A DNA stretch of 64,000 bases, taken from contig NZ_CP017448.1 in the NCBI RefSeq assembly GCF_001753165.1, positions 3,103,183-3,167,182 on the forward strand, given 5' to 3'. The stretch's first letter is position 1. Each line of letters starts with the position of its first letter. Made by a program: the position numbers and the translations under genes. The notes beneath the pieces were generated by a model, which saw nothing but the letters and a program-made list of their open reading frames with translations, was not told where the DNA came from and ran no database searches. This DNA comes from Acidihalobacter aeolianus (GTDB lineage: Bacteria; Pseudomonadota; Gammaproteobacteria; DSM-5130; Acidihalobacteraceae). Below, piece after piece: positions 24,595 to 34,052 of this stretch.

Positions 24595-27500
24595 TCACGC
24601 AGCCCACTTCCGCCCCTGGGCGGCGTAGTCGAGCATCATGTCGAACACGTTGTCGCACTTTTCCTTGAACAGCTTGCGGTCGAAGCTCTGCGGCAGCTCA
24701 CGGTCCAGCACCTCCTCCACCGCCGCCCGCACCACCTTCTGACTCTGCGAGTCGCGATACCAGTTCTGCACCAGCACCTTGGGATGCTCCTGCAGCAACC
24801 GGTGCAGCAGCGATTTGGCCGCCAGTTTCACCTTCTGCGTCTCGTCCTGGGTCATCGCGTCTTTCTTCATCAGGTCGAACAGCTCCAGTTCGTCCTCGCT
24901 CAGCCCCTCGCGAATGTGGCGCTCGTCCTCGCTCTGCAAATCCCGGGTGAATTTCAGCAAGTCCTCGAAATAGTTTTCGGTCGACGATCCACCGGCGTTG
25001 TAGGTGTCGATGATCGTCTGCAGCCTTTGCGCAAAATCGGTCCGGGTCTGGTTCTGCTGCAACATCAAGTCGAGCTTCTGCTCGATGAACGCCCGCAGAT
25101 CGGCGATCTCGATATGCTTGTAGGCGGTCGTCTTAAAATCCTCGCGCAGCTTCTCGAAATCGACCTGGCTGAGATCCCAGACCTTCCCCTGCTTGATCGA
25201 GCCATACGTCCCGACCAACTGCTCGCCTACCCGATTCGGCGCATGCGCCGAATCGACCACCACGCTCTCGTCGAGCAGTTCCGCGATGCGCAGACCCACG
25301 GCATCGATATCCGCCTGCTCGACGATGCTGTCGATCACGCCGCGTAGATACTCGAACGCTGCCACCTGGCGCACCACGTCGCGCCCCAGTATCTCCGGCT
25401 TGCAGGCCTCGTACAGCGAGTCGATCGTGTTCTCGTAGACGTTGAAGGTCTTGCGCCACTCGTCGTTGCCGAGCAACACATCCGCCGCCTCGTTGAACAG
25501 GCTCACGTTCTTGAACGTGTCTGCCGACTTCAGCACAGCCTCGAGTGCCACGCCGCGCTCGCGGCAGAAGGCCAGCCCCTGCTCGATCGCATCGTCCAGT
25601 AGCCCGAACAACTCGGATTTTTCGCGCACCGGCGGCTCGTCCAGTTCCTCTTCGCCCTGGGCGTAGTCCCGCAGAGCCTTCTTCATGTTGCGGAACACGT
25701 TGTAGTAATCGACGATCTCGCCGTTGCGCTTGGCCACGCCGTCGACCCGATGCGAGGTCACGCGGTTCGCCCGCGCGATGGTCTGCATCAGGGTGTGGTC
25801 CTTCATCGGCTTGTCGAGGTACAGTGTTGACACCGTCGGCGCGTCGAAGCCGGTCAGCCACATCGCGCACACGAACACCAGTTGCAGCCGGTCGTCCGGG
25901 TCCTTGAAGTTGTACTCCACGTCATGCCCGTGCGCGTCCAGCCGGTTCATGCGCTCGCGATGGGGTTTGATGTCCAGCTTCTGGCGCGCGAACTTCTCCT
26001 CTTCGCCGGCCTCCTCGCTCACGATCACCGCCATCTCCACGCCGCGCATGTAATCGAGGCGCTTTTTCAGCCGCGCCTTCTCGGCCTCGCGGCCCGCCTT
26101 GGCGATGCGCCCCACCAGTTCCTTGATGGCGGCCTTCCAATGCGCCTGCACCTTGTCGTACATGCGCACCGCGGTGAACTTGTCCACGCACACCACGATG
26201 CCCTTGCCCAGATAGCCGCGGCGCGGGAAGTGATAAACGATGTCACGGGCGATGGTCTCCAGCCGGTCGTCGCGCTTGATCACCTCGATCTCTTTGGCGA
26301 AGCGCACTTCCAGCTTGGCCTGCTGCGCCTCGTCCAGATTCTCGTCTTCCAGAATCTCGTAGAACTCCTCGCTCAGGCTCTCGTTCTGGATCAGCACCTC
26401 GGGCACGCGCTTTTCGTAATACAGCGGCACCGTTGCGCCGTCGTCCATCGACTGCTGGAAGTTGTACTCGGACACGTAATCGCCGAACCAGGCGTTGGTC
26501 TTGCGCTCGCGCCCCAGCAGCGGCGTGCCGGTGAACGCCAGATACTGCGCGTTCGGCAGTCCGCGGCGCATGTTCTCGGCCAGCGACTTGTACTGCGTGC
26601 GATGCGCCTCGTCGACGATGACCACGATGTCGTCGCGGTCAGACAGCAGCGGATACGCCTTACCCTTGTCGTAGCGGAATTTCTGGATCAGCGTGAACAC
26701 GATGCGCTTGTTCTGCCCCAGGAACTTGCGCATTTCCTCGCTGTTGCGCGGCTGCGCCGCCTCGTGTTTCTTCACCGTGTCCGTGTTGAGGAAGTTGCGA
26801 TAGATCTGCCCGTCCAGGTCGTCGCGATCGGTCACCACCACGAAGGTGAAATTCCCGGTGAGCTTGCGGAAGACCTTGCGCGCATAAAAGATCATCGAAA
26901 AGCTCTTGCCCGAACCCTGCGTGTGCCAGAACACACCCAGCCGGCCGTGCTTCTCCTTGCGCTGCAGAAAGGCCCGGTAGGCATTGTTCACGCCGATGAA
27001 CTGGTGGTTCTGCGCGATGATCTTCTGCGTGTCCCGGTAATAGAGGACGAAATTCTCCACGTAATCCAGCAGCCGCTCCGGGGCGCACAGTCCGGCCACG
27101 GCGCGCTCCAGGCTCGTGCCCTCCTCGCGCATGCGCTCGCGGTCGATCCGCTCCTTCTCGTCCGTCACCCGCAGCCAGTTGAAGAAGTATTCCCAGCCCG
27201 CCGTGAGGCTGCCCACCTTGGTCTCGATACCGTTGGAAAGCACGCACAGCGCGTTGCACAGGAAAAGCTGCGGAATGTCGCGCTTGTAGTTCGTCAGATT
27301 GTCGTCGAACGCGGCCCTGAGCATCACGTTCGAATTCTTCAGCTCGATGAACACCAGCGGCAGGCCATTGACGTACAGCAGCACGTCCGGCCGGCGCCAG
27401 TTGCGTTCGCCTCTGATCCACAGCTGCGACACCGCGAGGAAACGGTTGGCCGACGGCTCGTTGAAATCGATCACGCGCAGCCGCTCATGCTGCTTACGGC

Positions 27501-27831
27501 CCTCGGCGTCGTCGAACTCGACCGGAATCCCGTCGCGGATCAGGCCGTCCACCTCGCGGTTCGCCGCCACCGGCGACATCGCCTGCCGCCGGTCCGCCAG
27601 CCGACCCAGCGCCTCGTCCACCGCCGCTTCCGGGATGGCCGGGTTGAGCCGCAGCGCCGCAGCGCGCAGGCGGTCGAGCAGGATCACCTCGCGCTTGTCC
27701 GCGCGCCCCGAGCCGTCGTCCAGATCCTCCGCCTCGGCCGTGTGGCACACCTGCACGTCGTAGCCATGCAGGTGCTGCAGCCGTTGCAGCAAAGCCTGTT
27801 CGATCTGGTCTTCGGAAATGAAGTTGGGCAT
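24595..27831 (-). CDS. hsdR: Type I restriction enzyme endonuclease/translocase subunit HsdR
   Basis: HsdR cuts unmodified DNA after translocation powered by ATP. The 1078-residue protein has an N-terminal PD-(D/E)xK nuclease (RPDVLLYV then FIELKNSN near residues 161-168), Walker A QGSGKSFS near 304-311, Walker B DEAHRTQ near 407 and helicase motif VI region QTIARANRV. All appear intact. It is last in the operon and starts eight bases after the small HTH gene, not directly after hsdS as is common. Confidence 0.95.
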   Translation of the reverse strand: MPNFISEDQIEQALLQRLQHLHGYDVQVCHTAEAEDLDDGSGRADKREVILLDRLRAAALRLNPAIPEAAVDEALGRLADRRQAMSPVAANREVDGLIRDGIPVEFDDAEGRKQHERLRVIDFNEPSANRFLAVSQLWIRGERNWRRPDVLLYVNGLPLVFIELKNSNVMLRAAFDDNLTNYKRDIPQLFLCNALCVLSNGIETKVGSLTAGWEYFFNWLRVTDEKERIDRERMREEGTSLERAVAGLCAPERLLDYVENFVLYYRDTQKIIAQNHQFIGVNNAYRAFLQRKEKHGRLGVFWHTQGSGKSFSMIFYARKVFRKLTGNFTFVVVTDRDDLDGQIYRNFLNTDTVKKHEAAQPRNSEEMRKFLGQNKRIVFTLIQKFRYDKGKAYPLLSDRDDIVVIVDEAHRTQYKSLAENMRRGLPNAQYLAFTGTPLLGRERKTNAWFGDYVSEYNFQQSMDDGATVPLYYEKRVPEVLIQNESLSEEFYEILEDENLDEAQQAKLEVRFAKEIEVIKRDDRLETIARDIVYHFPRRGYLGKGIVVCVDKFTAVRMYDKVQAHWKAAIKELVGRIAKAGREAEKARLKKRLDYMRGVEMAVIVSEEAGEEEKFARQKLDIKPHRERMNRLDAHGHDVEYNFKDPDDRLQLVFVCAMWLTGFDAPTVSTLYLDKPMKDHTLMQTIARANRVTSHRVDGVAKRNGEIVDYYNVFRNMKKALRDYAQGEEELDEPPVREKSELFGLLDDAIEQGLAFCRERGVALEAVLKSADTFKNVSLFNEAADVLLGNDEWRKTFNVYENTIDSLYEACKPEILGRDVVRQVAAFEYLRGVIDSIVEQADIDAVGLRIAELLDESVVVDSAHAPNRVGEQLVGTYGSIKQGKVWDLSQVDFEKLREDFKTTAYKHIEIADLRAFIEQKLDLMLQQNQTRTDFAQRLQTIIDTYNAGGSSTENYFEDLLKFTRDLQSEDERHIREGLSEDELELFDLMKKDAMTQDETQKVKLAAKSLLHRLLQEHPKVLVQNWYRDSQSQKVVRAAVEEVLDRELPQSFDRKLFKEKCDNVFDMMLDYAAQGRKWAA

Positions 27832-27839
27832 GGGCGCAA

Positions 27840-28094
27840 TCAGATACCCAAGTCCCGGCTCTCATCGGCCAGAGCCTGCAGCGCCATCTCGGTTTCCCTA
27901 CGTAAAGTCGCCTTGAGCGCCTGCAAATCTTCGATCGCTATCAGATACTCCGCGCCGTCATGCCGGGCTGCCAAACCGCCTGACACGATCCGATCAATCA
28001 CGTATTGAGGCGAAACATTGAGAAACGCGGCTGCCGCCTGCACGGAATGCATGCTTGCATGCCCGTCCTCCGTTCCCGACCGGTGCTTTTCCAC
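27840..28094 (-). CDS. Small helix-turn-helix (excisionase/antitoxin-type) protein
   Basis: The 84-residue protein begins at a GTG with GGGAGG five bases upstream. VQAAAAFLNVSPQYVIDRIV, followed by GGLAARHDGAEYLIAIEDLQAL, is a winged helix of the MerR/excisionase type found in antitoxins. No toxin ORF follows; hsdR begins eight bases later. It may regulate hsdR, acting like a controller protein, or be the antitoxin for the Fic protein just upstream. A 74-base AT-rich gap before it could hold its operator. Confidence 0.7.
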   Translation of the reverse strand: MEKHRSGTEDGHASMHSVQAAAAFLNVSPQYVIDRIVSGGLAARHDGAEYLIAIEDLQALKATLRRETEMALQALADESRDLGI

Positions 28095-28168
28095 CGCCGC
28101 CTCCCGCGTTGCTCTCAGACTTCAACTTTAACTTAGCGCCCGCATTAGTAAAAGAAAACGCATTTCCT
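28095..28168 (-). promoter_or_regulatory. AT-rich intraoperon region before the HTH gene
   Basis: This is the only sizeable gap in the hsd operon. On the transcript strand it holds AAAGTT/TTAAAG repeats (including GTTAAAGG and GTTAAAGTT) and two copies of AATGCG. TTAAAG with TACTAA 16 bases later is a weak internal promoter candidate. It could allow separate timing of HTH and hsdR expression. Evidence is compositional only. Confidence 0.35.
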
Positions 28169-29302
28169 TTAACTAACGAACAACTTTAGGTAACGATCGA
28201 ATACATAGGCCCGACTACGCAACTGGCCGGTGATTTCACGCAACAGGCCCAAGCGCTCGAAGTCGCGGATCAATGCGTTCGCCGTCGGCGTCGTGACCTC
28301 CAGCGCCTTTTCGATGTCCGCCGCCATGACGACCGGCCTGCGGTACAGCAGGTTCAGCAGTTGGCGCGCGTTGCCTGCCCGCTTGCCCAGAGCCAGGATG
28401 GCATGTTCCGACTCGGTGCGCAGCGCCAACACCTGCTGGAACACGTCGCGCCCCTTGGTCGCGGTTTCCGCCACGCCGCGCAGGAAGAAGCGGACCCAGT
28501 GAATCAGGTCGTTCGATACCCGCACCCGCATCAGGGCATCGTAGTAACTCGCCCGGTTGCGCTCGAAAAAGTCCGACAGGTAAAGCGAGGGCTTGGCCAA
28601 CAGGCCGTGGCTGACCAGATAGAGCGGAATCAGCAGACGCCCGATCCGCCCGTTGCCGTCCAGAAAGGGATGCGCCGTCTCGAACTGGTAGTGACTGATC
28701 GCCACCCGGATCAAGTGCGGCACCACGATCTCCTCGTTGTGCCAGAACTGCTCCAGATCGCCCATCAAATCGGGCACGCCGTCCGGATGCGGCGGGATGA
28801 ACACCGCGTCCGCCAGGCTGGAACCGCCGACCCAGTTCTGGCTGGTGCGGAACTCGCCCGGCTGCTTGTGCTCGCCGCGCACCCCGCGCATCAGGATTTC
28901 ATGGGTCTGCTTCAGCAGCCGGTTGGATAGCGGCAGATTCTTCAACTCGGCGACGGCGATGTTCACCGCGTCGATGTAGTTGCGCACCTCGCGCCAGTCG
29001 TCGCGCTTCTCCGGCTGAATCTGCTCCTCCGGCATCAGCGCCTCGTCGATGCCGGTCTGCGTACCCTCGATGCGGCTGGATGTCTGCGCCTCCTTGACCA
29101 CGTGCATTTCGATGAACAGATCGATGTCCGGCACGATGAGGGAAAAGGCATTCAATTCGCCCAGCGCGCGGTTGGCGGCCTCCAGCAGATTGTTGATGGC
29201 GGCGTCTTCCCACACCCACTCGTGGTTCACCGGCACCGGCTCGAAGCTCTTGTACTGGTAGCGCTGACGCCAGACACCGGCTTTGAAGGTTTCAAGCTTC
29301 AT
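28169..29302 (-). CDS. Fic family AMPylase (inhibitory-helix type)
   Basis: Fic proteins transfer AMP or similar groups to target hydroxyls. The 377-residue product has the catalytic motif HPFLDGNGRIGR near residues 209-220 and an N-terminal inhibitory motif SSRIEGT at 75-81, whose Glu blocks the ATP site in class II Fic proteins. A winged-helix C-terminus (VMAADIEKALEVTTPTANAL) follows. Its start overlaps the hsdS stop by 11 bases, so it is translated with the type I system. Targets are unknown. Fic genes occur in other type I operons, but coupling to a HTH partner is less usual. Confidence 0.93.
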   Translation of the reverse strand: MKLETFKAGVWRQRYQYKSFEPVPVNHEWVWEDAAINNLLEAANRALGELNAFSLIVPDIDLFIEMHVVKEAQTSSRIEGTQTGIDEALMPEEQIQPEKRDDWREVRNYIDAVNIAVAELKNLPLSNRLLKQTHEILMRGVRGEHKQPGEFRTSQNWVGGSSLADAVFIPPHPDGVPDLMGDLEQFWHNEEIVVPHLIRVAISHYQFETAHPFLDGNGRIGRLLIPLYLVSHGLLAKPSLYLSDFFERNRASYYDALMRVRVSNDLIHWVRFFLRGVAETATKGRDVFQQVLALRTESEHAILALGKRAGNARQLLNLLYRRPVVMAADIEKALEVTTPTANALIRDFERLGLLREITGQLRSRAYVFDRYLKLFVS

Positions 29303-30560
29303 GGGCGGTTTCCTCCGCCATGGAGGGCGGGAAACGGATGTCGAGGTCTTCGACGGGGAGTTTGCCGGAGATCAGGCGGGGGAGGAACACATCACGCTTC
29401 TTGGCAAGCAAAGCGTTGGTTTCCATTAGCCCTAAAATTTGTTGGAACACCGGCCCAACAACTTTGTTGAAGCTGACGATCTGTTCCTCACAGGGCATCA
29501 GGATAGGCACCGTCTTAAAAGTGTCGACAATGATATTGTCGAAGATCCCGGACTTGGAAACACCCTTGAGATAGTTGATCGCTCCTTTGATGGTCATGAA
29601 GTGGAAGAAAACTGGCCCCGCCATTTTCGGTGCCAAGGCATAACAGGATTGGTTCATGGCCATCTCTCTGTTCGCCAATGCCAGCTTTCCAACTGTTCCG
29701 CGAGCAGTAATGAAGATGGTCTCCTTGGGATAGAGCCGGCTATTACATGATTTCAGGCCATTGGCCGTAATGTGCTTCTCGGTGTCCAGCGCATAGAAGT
29801 TGTCTCCGGCATCTTTGGGCGTAAAGAAGGGGATCTGACCGTCCCAATAGGCAGACACATCAGTTTTTGGCGTACCGCCGCTCAAAACATCGAATACTTC
29901 GCTACTCGCCAATTCGACCCAGCCCACCGGCACGCCCTTCTCGAACTTCGCCTGCTCATGGCCGGGAAAGCGCATGCGCACGAACCACTCGCGGTAGATT
30001 TCCTTGGCCATTTTTTCGAGCAGTGCAATGCGGCGCCGGTTGTTTTCGATCAGGTCGTCGTAGGCGGAGAGGATGGCGGCGATTTTTTTCTGTGTGTCAT
30101 AGCTTGGGACACGAAACCTGATGCTCAGCAGTTTTTCAAGGCTCATGTTGTCCTGGGTAGTGCCCTGAGATATCGCCTGCATTTGTCCTTTATAAGAATC
30201 CAGGCAGTACTTCACGAAGCGCACATCCGAGACTTCGGGTTTGGCCGTGAAACCAATAATACTATCTGGGAAACAAGCTGGTATTTTGAGTATCGCTGTG
30301 TCCGCGATATTTGCAGCAATAGTTATGCAGAGCGTGCCGGGTTGCCACAGCTTACTTTGGGCTAATCCTTTCTCATTGTAGGTTTGACTATATGCAGCAA
30401 GATAGAAATTGCTGTGCTTTACATCACCAGTCTGAATGAATGGGTAAGCACCACCATAAAGAGCTGGATCGTTGCGAGGTCGATGTTTTGATTTTCCACG
30501 AGCAACAGAGCCAATTTCTGTGAGTTTTTTGAATTGCTCTTCAAACCTGGCTGGCCTCAT
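29292..30560 (-). CDS. hsdS: Type I restriction enzyme specificity subunit HsdS
   Basis: HsdS recognises the split DNA target for the complex. The 422-residue protein has two target-recognition domains, each followed by a conserved helical spacer (KIAAILSAYDDLIENNRRRI around residue 160 for the first). Base composition is clearly more AT-rich than hsdM or hsdR, especially in the first recognition domain, as expected for domains that move by recombination. It overlaps hsdM by ATGA and fic by 11 bases. Confidence 0.93.
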   Translation of the reverse strand: MRPARFEEQFKKLTEIGSVARGKSKHRPRNDPALYGGAYPFIQTGDVKHSNFYLAAYSQTYNEKGLAQSKLWQPGTLCITIAANIADTAILKIPACFPDSIIGFTAKPEVSDVRFVKYCLDSYKGQMQAISQGTTQDNMSLEKLLSIRFRVPSYDTQKKIAAILSAYDDLIENNRRRIALLEKMAKEIYREWFVRMRFPGHEQAKFEKGVPVGWVELASSEVFDVLSGGTPKTDVSAYWDGQIPFFTPKDAGDNFYALDTEKHITANGLKSCNSRLYPKETIFITARGTVGKLALANREMAMNQSCYALAPKMAGPVFFHFMTIKGAINYLKGVSKSGIFDNIIVDTFKTVPILMPCEEQIVSFNKVVGPVFQQILGLMETNALLAKKRDVFLPRLISGKLPVEDLDIRFPPSMAEETAHEA

Positions 30561-32626
30561 GATTCACCCGCAATCTGAGAGACGTTACGGCTAATCACCG
30601 CTTCCAACTCCCGCGCCTCGTCATTCAACCGCCCCAACTCCTCATTCATCGCCAGCAACTCGGCGACGAATTCCTCTTCGGTCTTGCCGTCCTCCTCGAT
30701 CACCACGCCGACGTAGCGACCGGGGTTGAGCGACCAGTCCTGCTCCTCCACGTCCTGGAGGCTGGCCAACTTGCACAGGCCGGTGACGTCTTCGTAGCGC
30801 GCCTCGGGGAAGCGTTCCTGCAGCCAGTGGATGTGCCGGAAACCGCTCTCCGCGTTCTTCACCTCGGCATGCAGGGTTTCCAATGCGGCCTTGAGTTCCT
30901 TGGTCTGCCGGTCCGTCGAGCCGCGCCGGCCTTGCGCCCTGGCCTGTTCGGTCTGGCGCTTCTCGTGATGACGGACGGTCTTGTCCAGGCGCTTGAGGCC
31001 GTCGTGCAGTTTGGCGAAGAAGGGATCGAAGGCCTGGCGCAGCGCATGCTGGGCTTCGTTCCTGCGATCCACGTCCTTGGTCGTGCCATGCTCGGCACGA
31101 TAGGCGGCGTGGCGTTGCCTCAGGGCTTCGAGGCCGGCCCAGTGGCCGAGCAGTTCGTCCACCGCCTGCCGGCCCTCGGCGTCGTCGAGCACGGCCCGGA
31201 GCTGTTCGGCCACCGGCGCGACCTGCGCCTCGTTCTCGGTCAGGCGCGCCATGCCCTGTTCGAAATAGCCGTCGATCAGGCCGACGAAGCGCTCGCGCCG
31301 GCTCTGGCGCAGATGGCTGATGACGGCGAGGTTCTGGATCTGTTCCTCGCTGAATTCGCGGTGGGCGCGGTCGATCTGGGTGTAGACGTTGCGCGCGTCG
31401 ATGAACAGGATGCGCCCGTCGTTCTCGCCCTTGTCGAAGAACCACAGCGTGGCCGGCAGGGTCACGGTGTAGAACATGTTTGAAGGCAGGGTGAGCATGC
31501 CGTAGATGAGTCCGTTCTCGATCAGCGTCCGGCGGATGTCGGCCTCGGAATGGCGGGCGTCGGAGGCGGAGTTGGCCATGACCAGCGCGGCGCGGCCGCC
31601 GGGCTTGAGCGAGGTGGCGAACAGGTTGATCCAGAGGTAGTTGGCGTTGGGCACGGTCTCCTTGCCCGCGTCCGCCTTCTTGGCCTTGGTCTTCTTGCGC
31701 GGAATGCCGTAGGTGTTGAAGCGCGCGTCGCCCTCGACCCGCGAGAGGCTGACGTCGTCCACGTTGAACGGCGGATTGGCCATGACGAAATCGAAGCGGC
31801 CGAAGGCGCCGTAGGGGTCTTCGTAGTAGGCGTTGGCCTGGCGGACCTCGCCGCGCAGGCCGTTGACGGCGAGGTTCATGCGCGCGAGCTTGACCGTCTC
31901 CAGGGTCTTTTCCTGGCCGTAGACGTAGATGTCGCCGTCTCCGGCGGCGAGTTCGTCGCGATGTCGCTCGATGAACTGCGCGGACTGCACGAACATGCCG
32001 CCCGAGCCGCAGGCGGGGTCGAATACCGTGCCGTGGTGCGGCTCGATGATCTCGACCATGAGCCGCACCACCGAGCGCGGGGTGAAGAATTCGCCGCCCT
32101 TCTGCCCCTCGCTGCGGGCAAACTCGCCGAGGAAGTATTCGTAGATCTGGCCGAAGACGTCGCCGCTGGCATCGCGCGGAATGTCGGCGAGGGATTTCAG
32201 CAGCTGGTTGGGAATGGTCCGGTCGGTGCGCGTGAGGTCGGCGTAGGCATCCTTGGGCAATACGCCCTGCAGCTCAGGCTTGTATTCCTCGATGGCGACC
32301 ATCGCCTGCTTGATCGCGTTGGCGATGTCCTTCTCTTCCGGCAGCCTGAGCAGGTGGTCGTAGCGCGCGTGGTCGGGCAGGTAAAAGCCGCATTGCTCGA
32401 TGGCGATCTCGGACAGCGGCTTCTCGCGACGCGTGCCCTTGAGCTTCGCGTATTCGGCGAGGATGGACTGCTCGTACTGCCGGTACTTGTTGTCGGCGAA
32501 CTTGAGGAAGATCAGCCCGAGCACGGGCGTGGAGTATTCGCTGGACTTGAGGTCCGAATTGGCGCGCAGGTTGTCGGCTGCGGCCCAGAGGTCGTTTTCG
32601 AGTTTTTTCAGGTCTGCCGGGGTCAT
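30557..32626 (-). CDS. hsdM: Type I restriction enzyme methyltransferase subunit HsdM
   Basis: HsdM methylates adenine within the HsdS target. The 689-residue product has the SAM motif DPACGSGGMFV near residue 204 and the catalytic NPPF near residue 283, plus the N-terminal HsdM helical domain (ADNLRANSDLKSSEY) and a long helical C-terminus. ATG 32626 is used because upstream codons have no homology and lie in the promoter gap. The 198 bases before it (32627-32824) must hold the operon promoter; TAATTT near 32690 is a weak -10 candidate. Confidence 0.95.
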   Translation of the reverse strand: MTPADLKKLENDLWAAADNLRANSDLKSSEYSTPVLGLIFLKFADNKYRQYEQSILAEYAKLKGTRREKPLSEIAIEQCGFYLPDHARYDHLLRLPEEKDIANAIKQAMVAIEEYKPELQGVLPKDAYADLTRTDRTIPNQLLKSLADIPRDASGDVFGQIYEYFLGEFARSEGQKGGEFFTPRSVVRLMVEIIEPHHGTVFDPACGSGGMFVQSAQFIERHRDELAAGDGDIYVYGQEKTLETVKLARMNLAVNGLRGEVRQANAYYEDPYGAFGRFDFVMANPPFNVDDVSLSRVEGDARFNTYGIPRKKTKAKKADAGKETVPNANYLWINLFATSLKPGGRAALVMANSASDARHSEADIRRTLIENGLIYGMLTLPSNMFYTVTLPATLWFFDKGENDGRILFIDARNVYTQIDRAHREFSEEQIQNLAVISHLRQSRRERFVGLIDGYFEQGMARLTENEAQVAPVAEQLRAVLDDAEGRQAVDELLGHWAGLEALRQRHAAYRAEHGTTKDVDRRNEAQHALRQAFDPFFAKLHDGLKRLDKTVRHHEKRQTEQARAQGRRGSTDRQTKELKAALETLHAEVKNAESGFRHIHWLQERFPEARYEDVTGLCKLASLQDVEEQDWSLNPGRYVGVVIEEDGKTEEEFVAELLAMNEELGRLNDEARELEAVISRNVSQIAGES

Positions 32627-32824
32627 GCGTCGTCGTCCGTGAATGCTGCGGCCGGGCAGCCGGAGCGCCCGGGGAACAGCGGCGAAATTACCACACGATG
32701 CGAACCGTCGCGCAGCCTTGGGCCTTATGCCCAGTCGATTCGGAGGCACGGCACGGATGAACTCGCCTAAAAGCCCGGGGGATTTGCGCCGCTTGCTTGC
32801 CGGTTTGCGGGCCGGGCGGCGAAC

Positions 32825-33964
32825 TCACGCCTGCGCCGCGTCGGGCATGCGCCAGAGCAGCGCGCCGAGGGCGGCGAGCAGGAGGAGGAGCAGCAGGCTG
32901 TAGGGCACCCAGCCGGCGTGCTGGTAGACGAGGCCGGGGAGGTAGGAGCCGACGGCACCGCCGCTGTAGTAGCTGGAAACGTAGAGCCCGTTGACCAGGC
33001 CCTTGCGACGCGGTTCGAGGTGGTTGAGGTAGGCCGAGAGCACGCTGTGCAGGGTGAACATGCCTGCGGCGAAGACGAACATGCCGGCGTAGATCCAGCC
33101 CAGGCCGCCGAAGGCGAGCGCGAGGGTGCCGACGAAGTAGACCGCGCAGCCGGCGAGCAGGGTGCGGCGCTCGCCGCCGAGGCGGCGGATGAGCCACAGC
33201 GAGGACAACGGCACGACGACGCCGACGAGGTAGCCGGCATACACCCAGGCGACCGCGCCCTGGGTGATGCCGGGGTCGAGCTGGTGCATGCGGAAGGGCA
33301 GGAAGTTCATCATCGCGGCGAAGGCGAAGAACAGCAGGAAGGCGGAACCGAGGCCGAGGCGGTTGACCGGGCGGGCGACGAGTTCGCGCAGATCGGACCA
33401 GCGCACGCGGCCGAGGTCGGCGCGCGGGTCGGAGGCGAGCCAGCGCGTTGAGACGAGCGCGGCGAGCGCCAGCGCGGACCACATCCAGAACGCGGCCTGC
33501 CAGTCGATCCAGTCGGCGACCACGCCGGAGAAGGTGCGCCCGCTGAAGCCGCCGACGATGGTGGCGGCGATGTAGAGCGTGATCGCGCGGCGTGCACCGG
33601 CCGGGCCGCCGATGGCGGCGCTGTAGGTCATCAGTGCGGTGAGCACGGCGGGCAGGATGAGGCCCTCCAGGCCGCGCAGCAGCAGGAAGACGCCGTAGCC
33701 CGGCGCCTGGGCGAGCACGAACTGCACCGCGGTGAGCACGCCGAGGCCGAGCACCAGCAGGCGGCGGGCGGAGACGCGTTCGAGGACGTAGCCATAGAGC
33801 AGCGGGGCGATCGCCAGCGGCGTCATGGTGACGGTGGTGAGCAGCGCGGCGTCGGACAGGCCGACACCCCAGTGGCGCGCGAGCAGCGGCAGCAGGGCCT
33901 GATGCTCATAGAGGATTGCCACCGCGACGACGGTGCAATACAGCACGATGAGGCTATTGCGCAG
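32825..33964 (-). CDS. Major facilitator superfamily transporter
   Basis: The product is a 12-helix MFS protein of about 380 residues with a typical loop after helix 2 (YGYVLERVSARRLLVLG). Sugar/arabinose-efflux or chloramphenicol-resistance type carriers are likely relatives; substrate unknown. The start is uncertain: no ATG lies near the first helix. A CTG at 33964 has GGGGGA seven bases ahead; GTG 33946 is an alternative, and the far ATG at 34129 would overlap the divergent ATPase gene. Confidence 0.8.
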   Translation of the reverse strand: MRNSLIVLYCTVVAVAILYEHQALLPLLARHWGVGLSDAALLTTVTMTPLAIAPLLYGYVLERVSARRLLVLGLGVLTAVQFVLAQAPGYGVFLLLRGLEGLILPAVLTALMTYSAAIGGPAGARRAITLYIAATIVGGFSGRTFSGVVADWIDWQAAFWMWSALALAALVSTRWLASDPRADLGRVRWSDLRELVARPVNRLGLGSAFLLFFAFAAMMNFLPFRMHQLDPGITQGAVAWVYAGYLVGVVVPLSSLWLIRRLGGERRTLLAGCAVYFVGTLALAFGGLGWIYAGMFVFAAGMFTLHSVLSAYLNHLEPRRKGLVNGLYVSSYYSGGAVGSYLPGLVYQHAGWVPYSLLLLLLLAALGALLWRMPDAAQA

Positions 33965-34052
33965 ACTCGGTTCCCCCGGTGTGTGGCGGCCCGGCGCTTC
34001 CCGCCGGCGGGCGCGATGCCGGATAATGCGCCTTTTCGACACGGAGCGAGCC

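Noticed and set aside
25882-28008. A 708-codon plus-strand frame opposite hsdR
   Set aside because: It is an antisense shadow of hsdR, whose nuclease and helicase motifs are all present on the other strand.
22555-32824. Integrase, attachment repeat or tRNA at the borders of the accessory island
   Set aside because: No integrase frame, no tRNA-like cloverleaf and no long direct repeat was found at either side, so mobility is not claimed.
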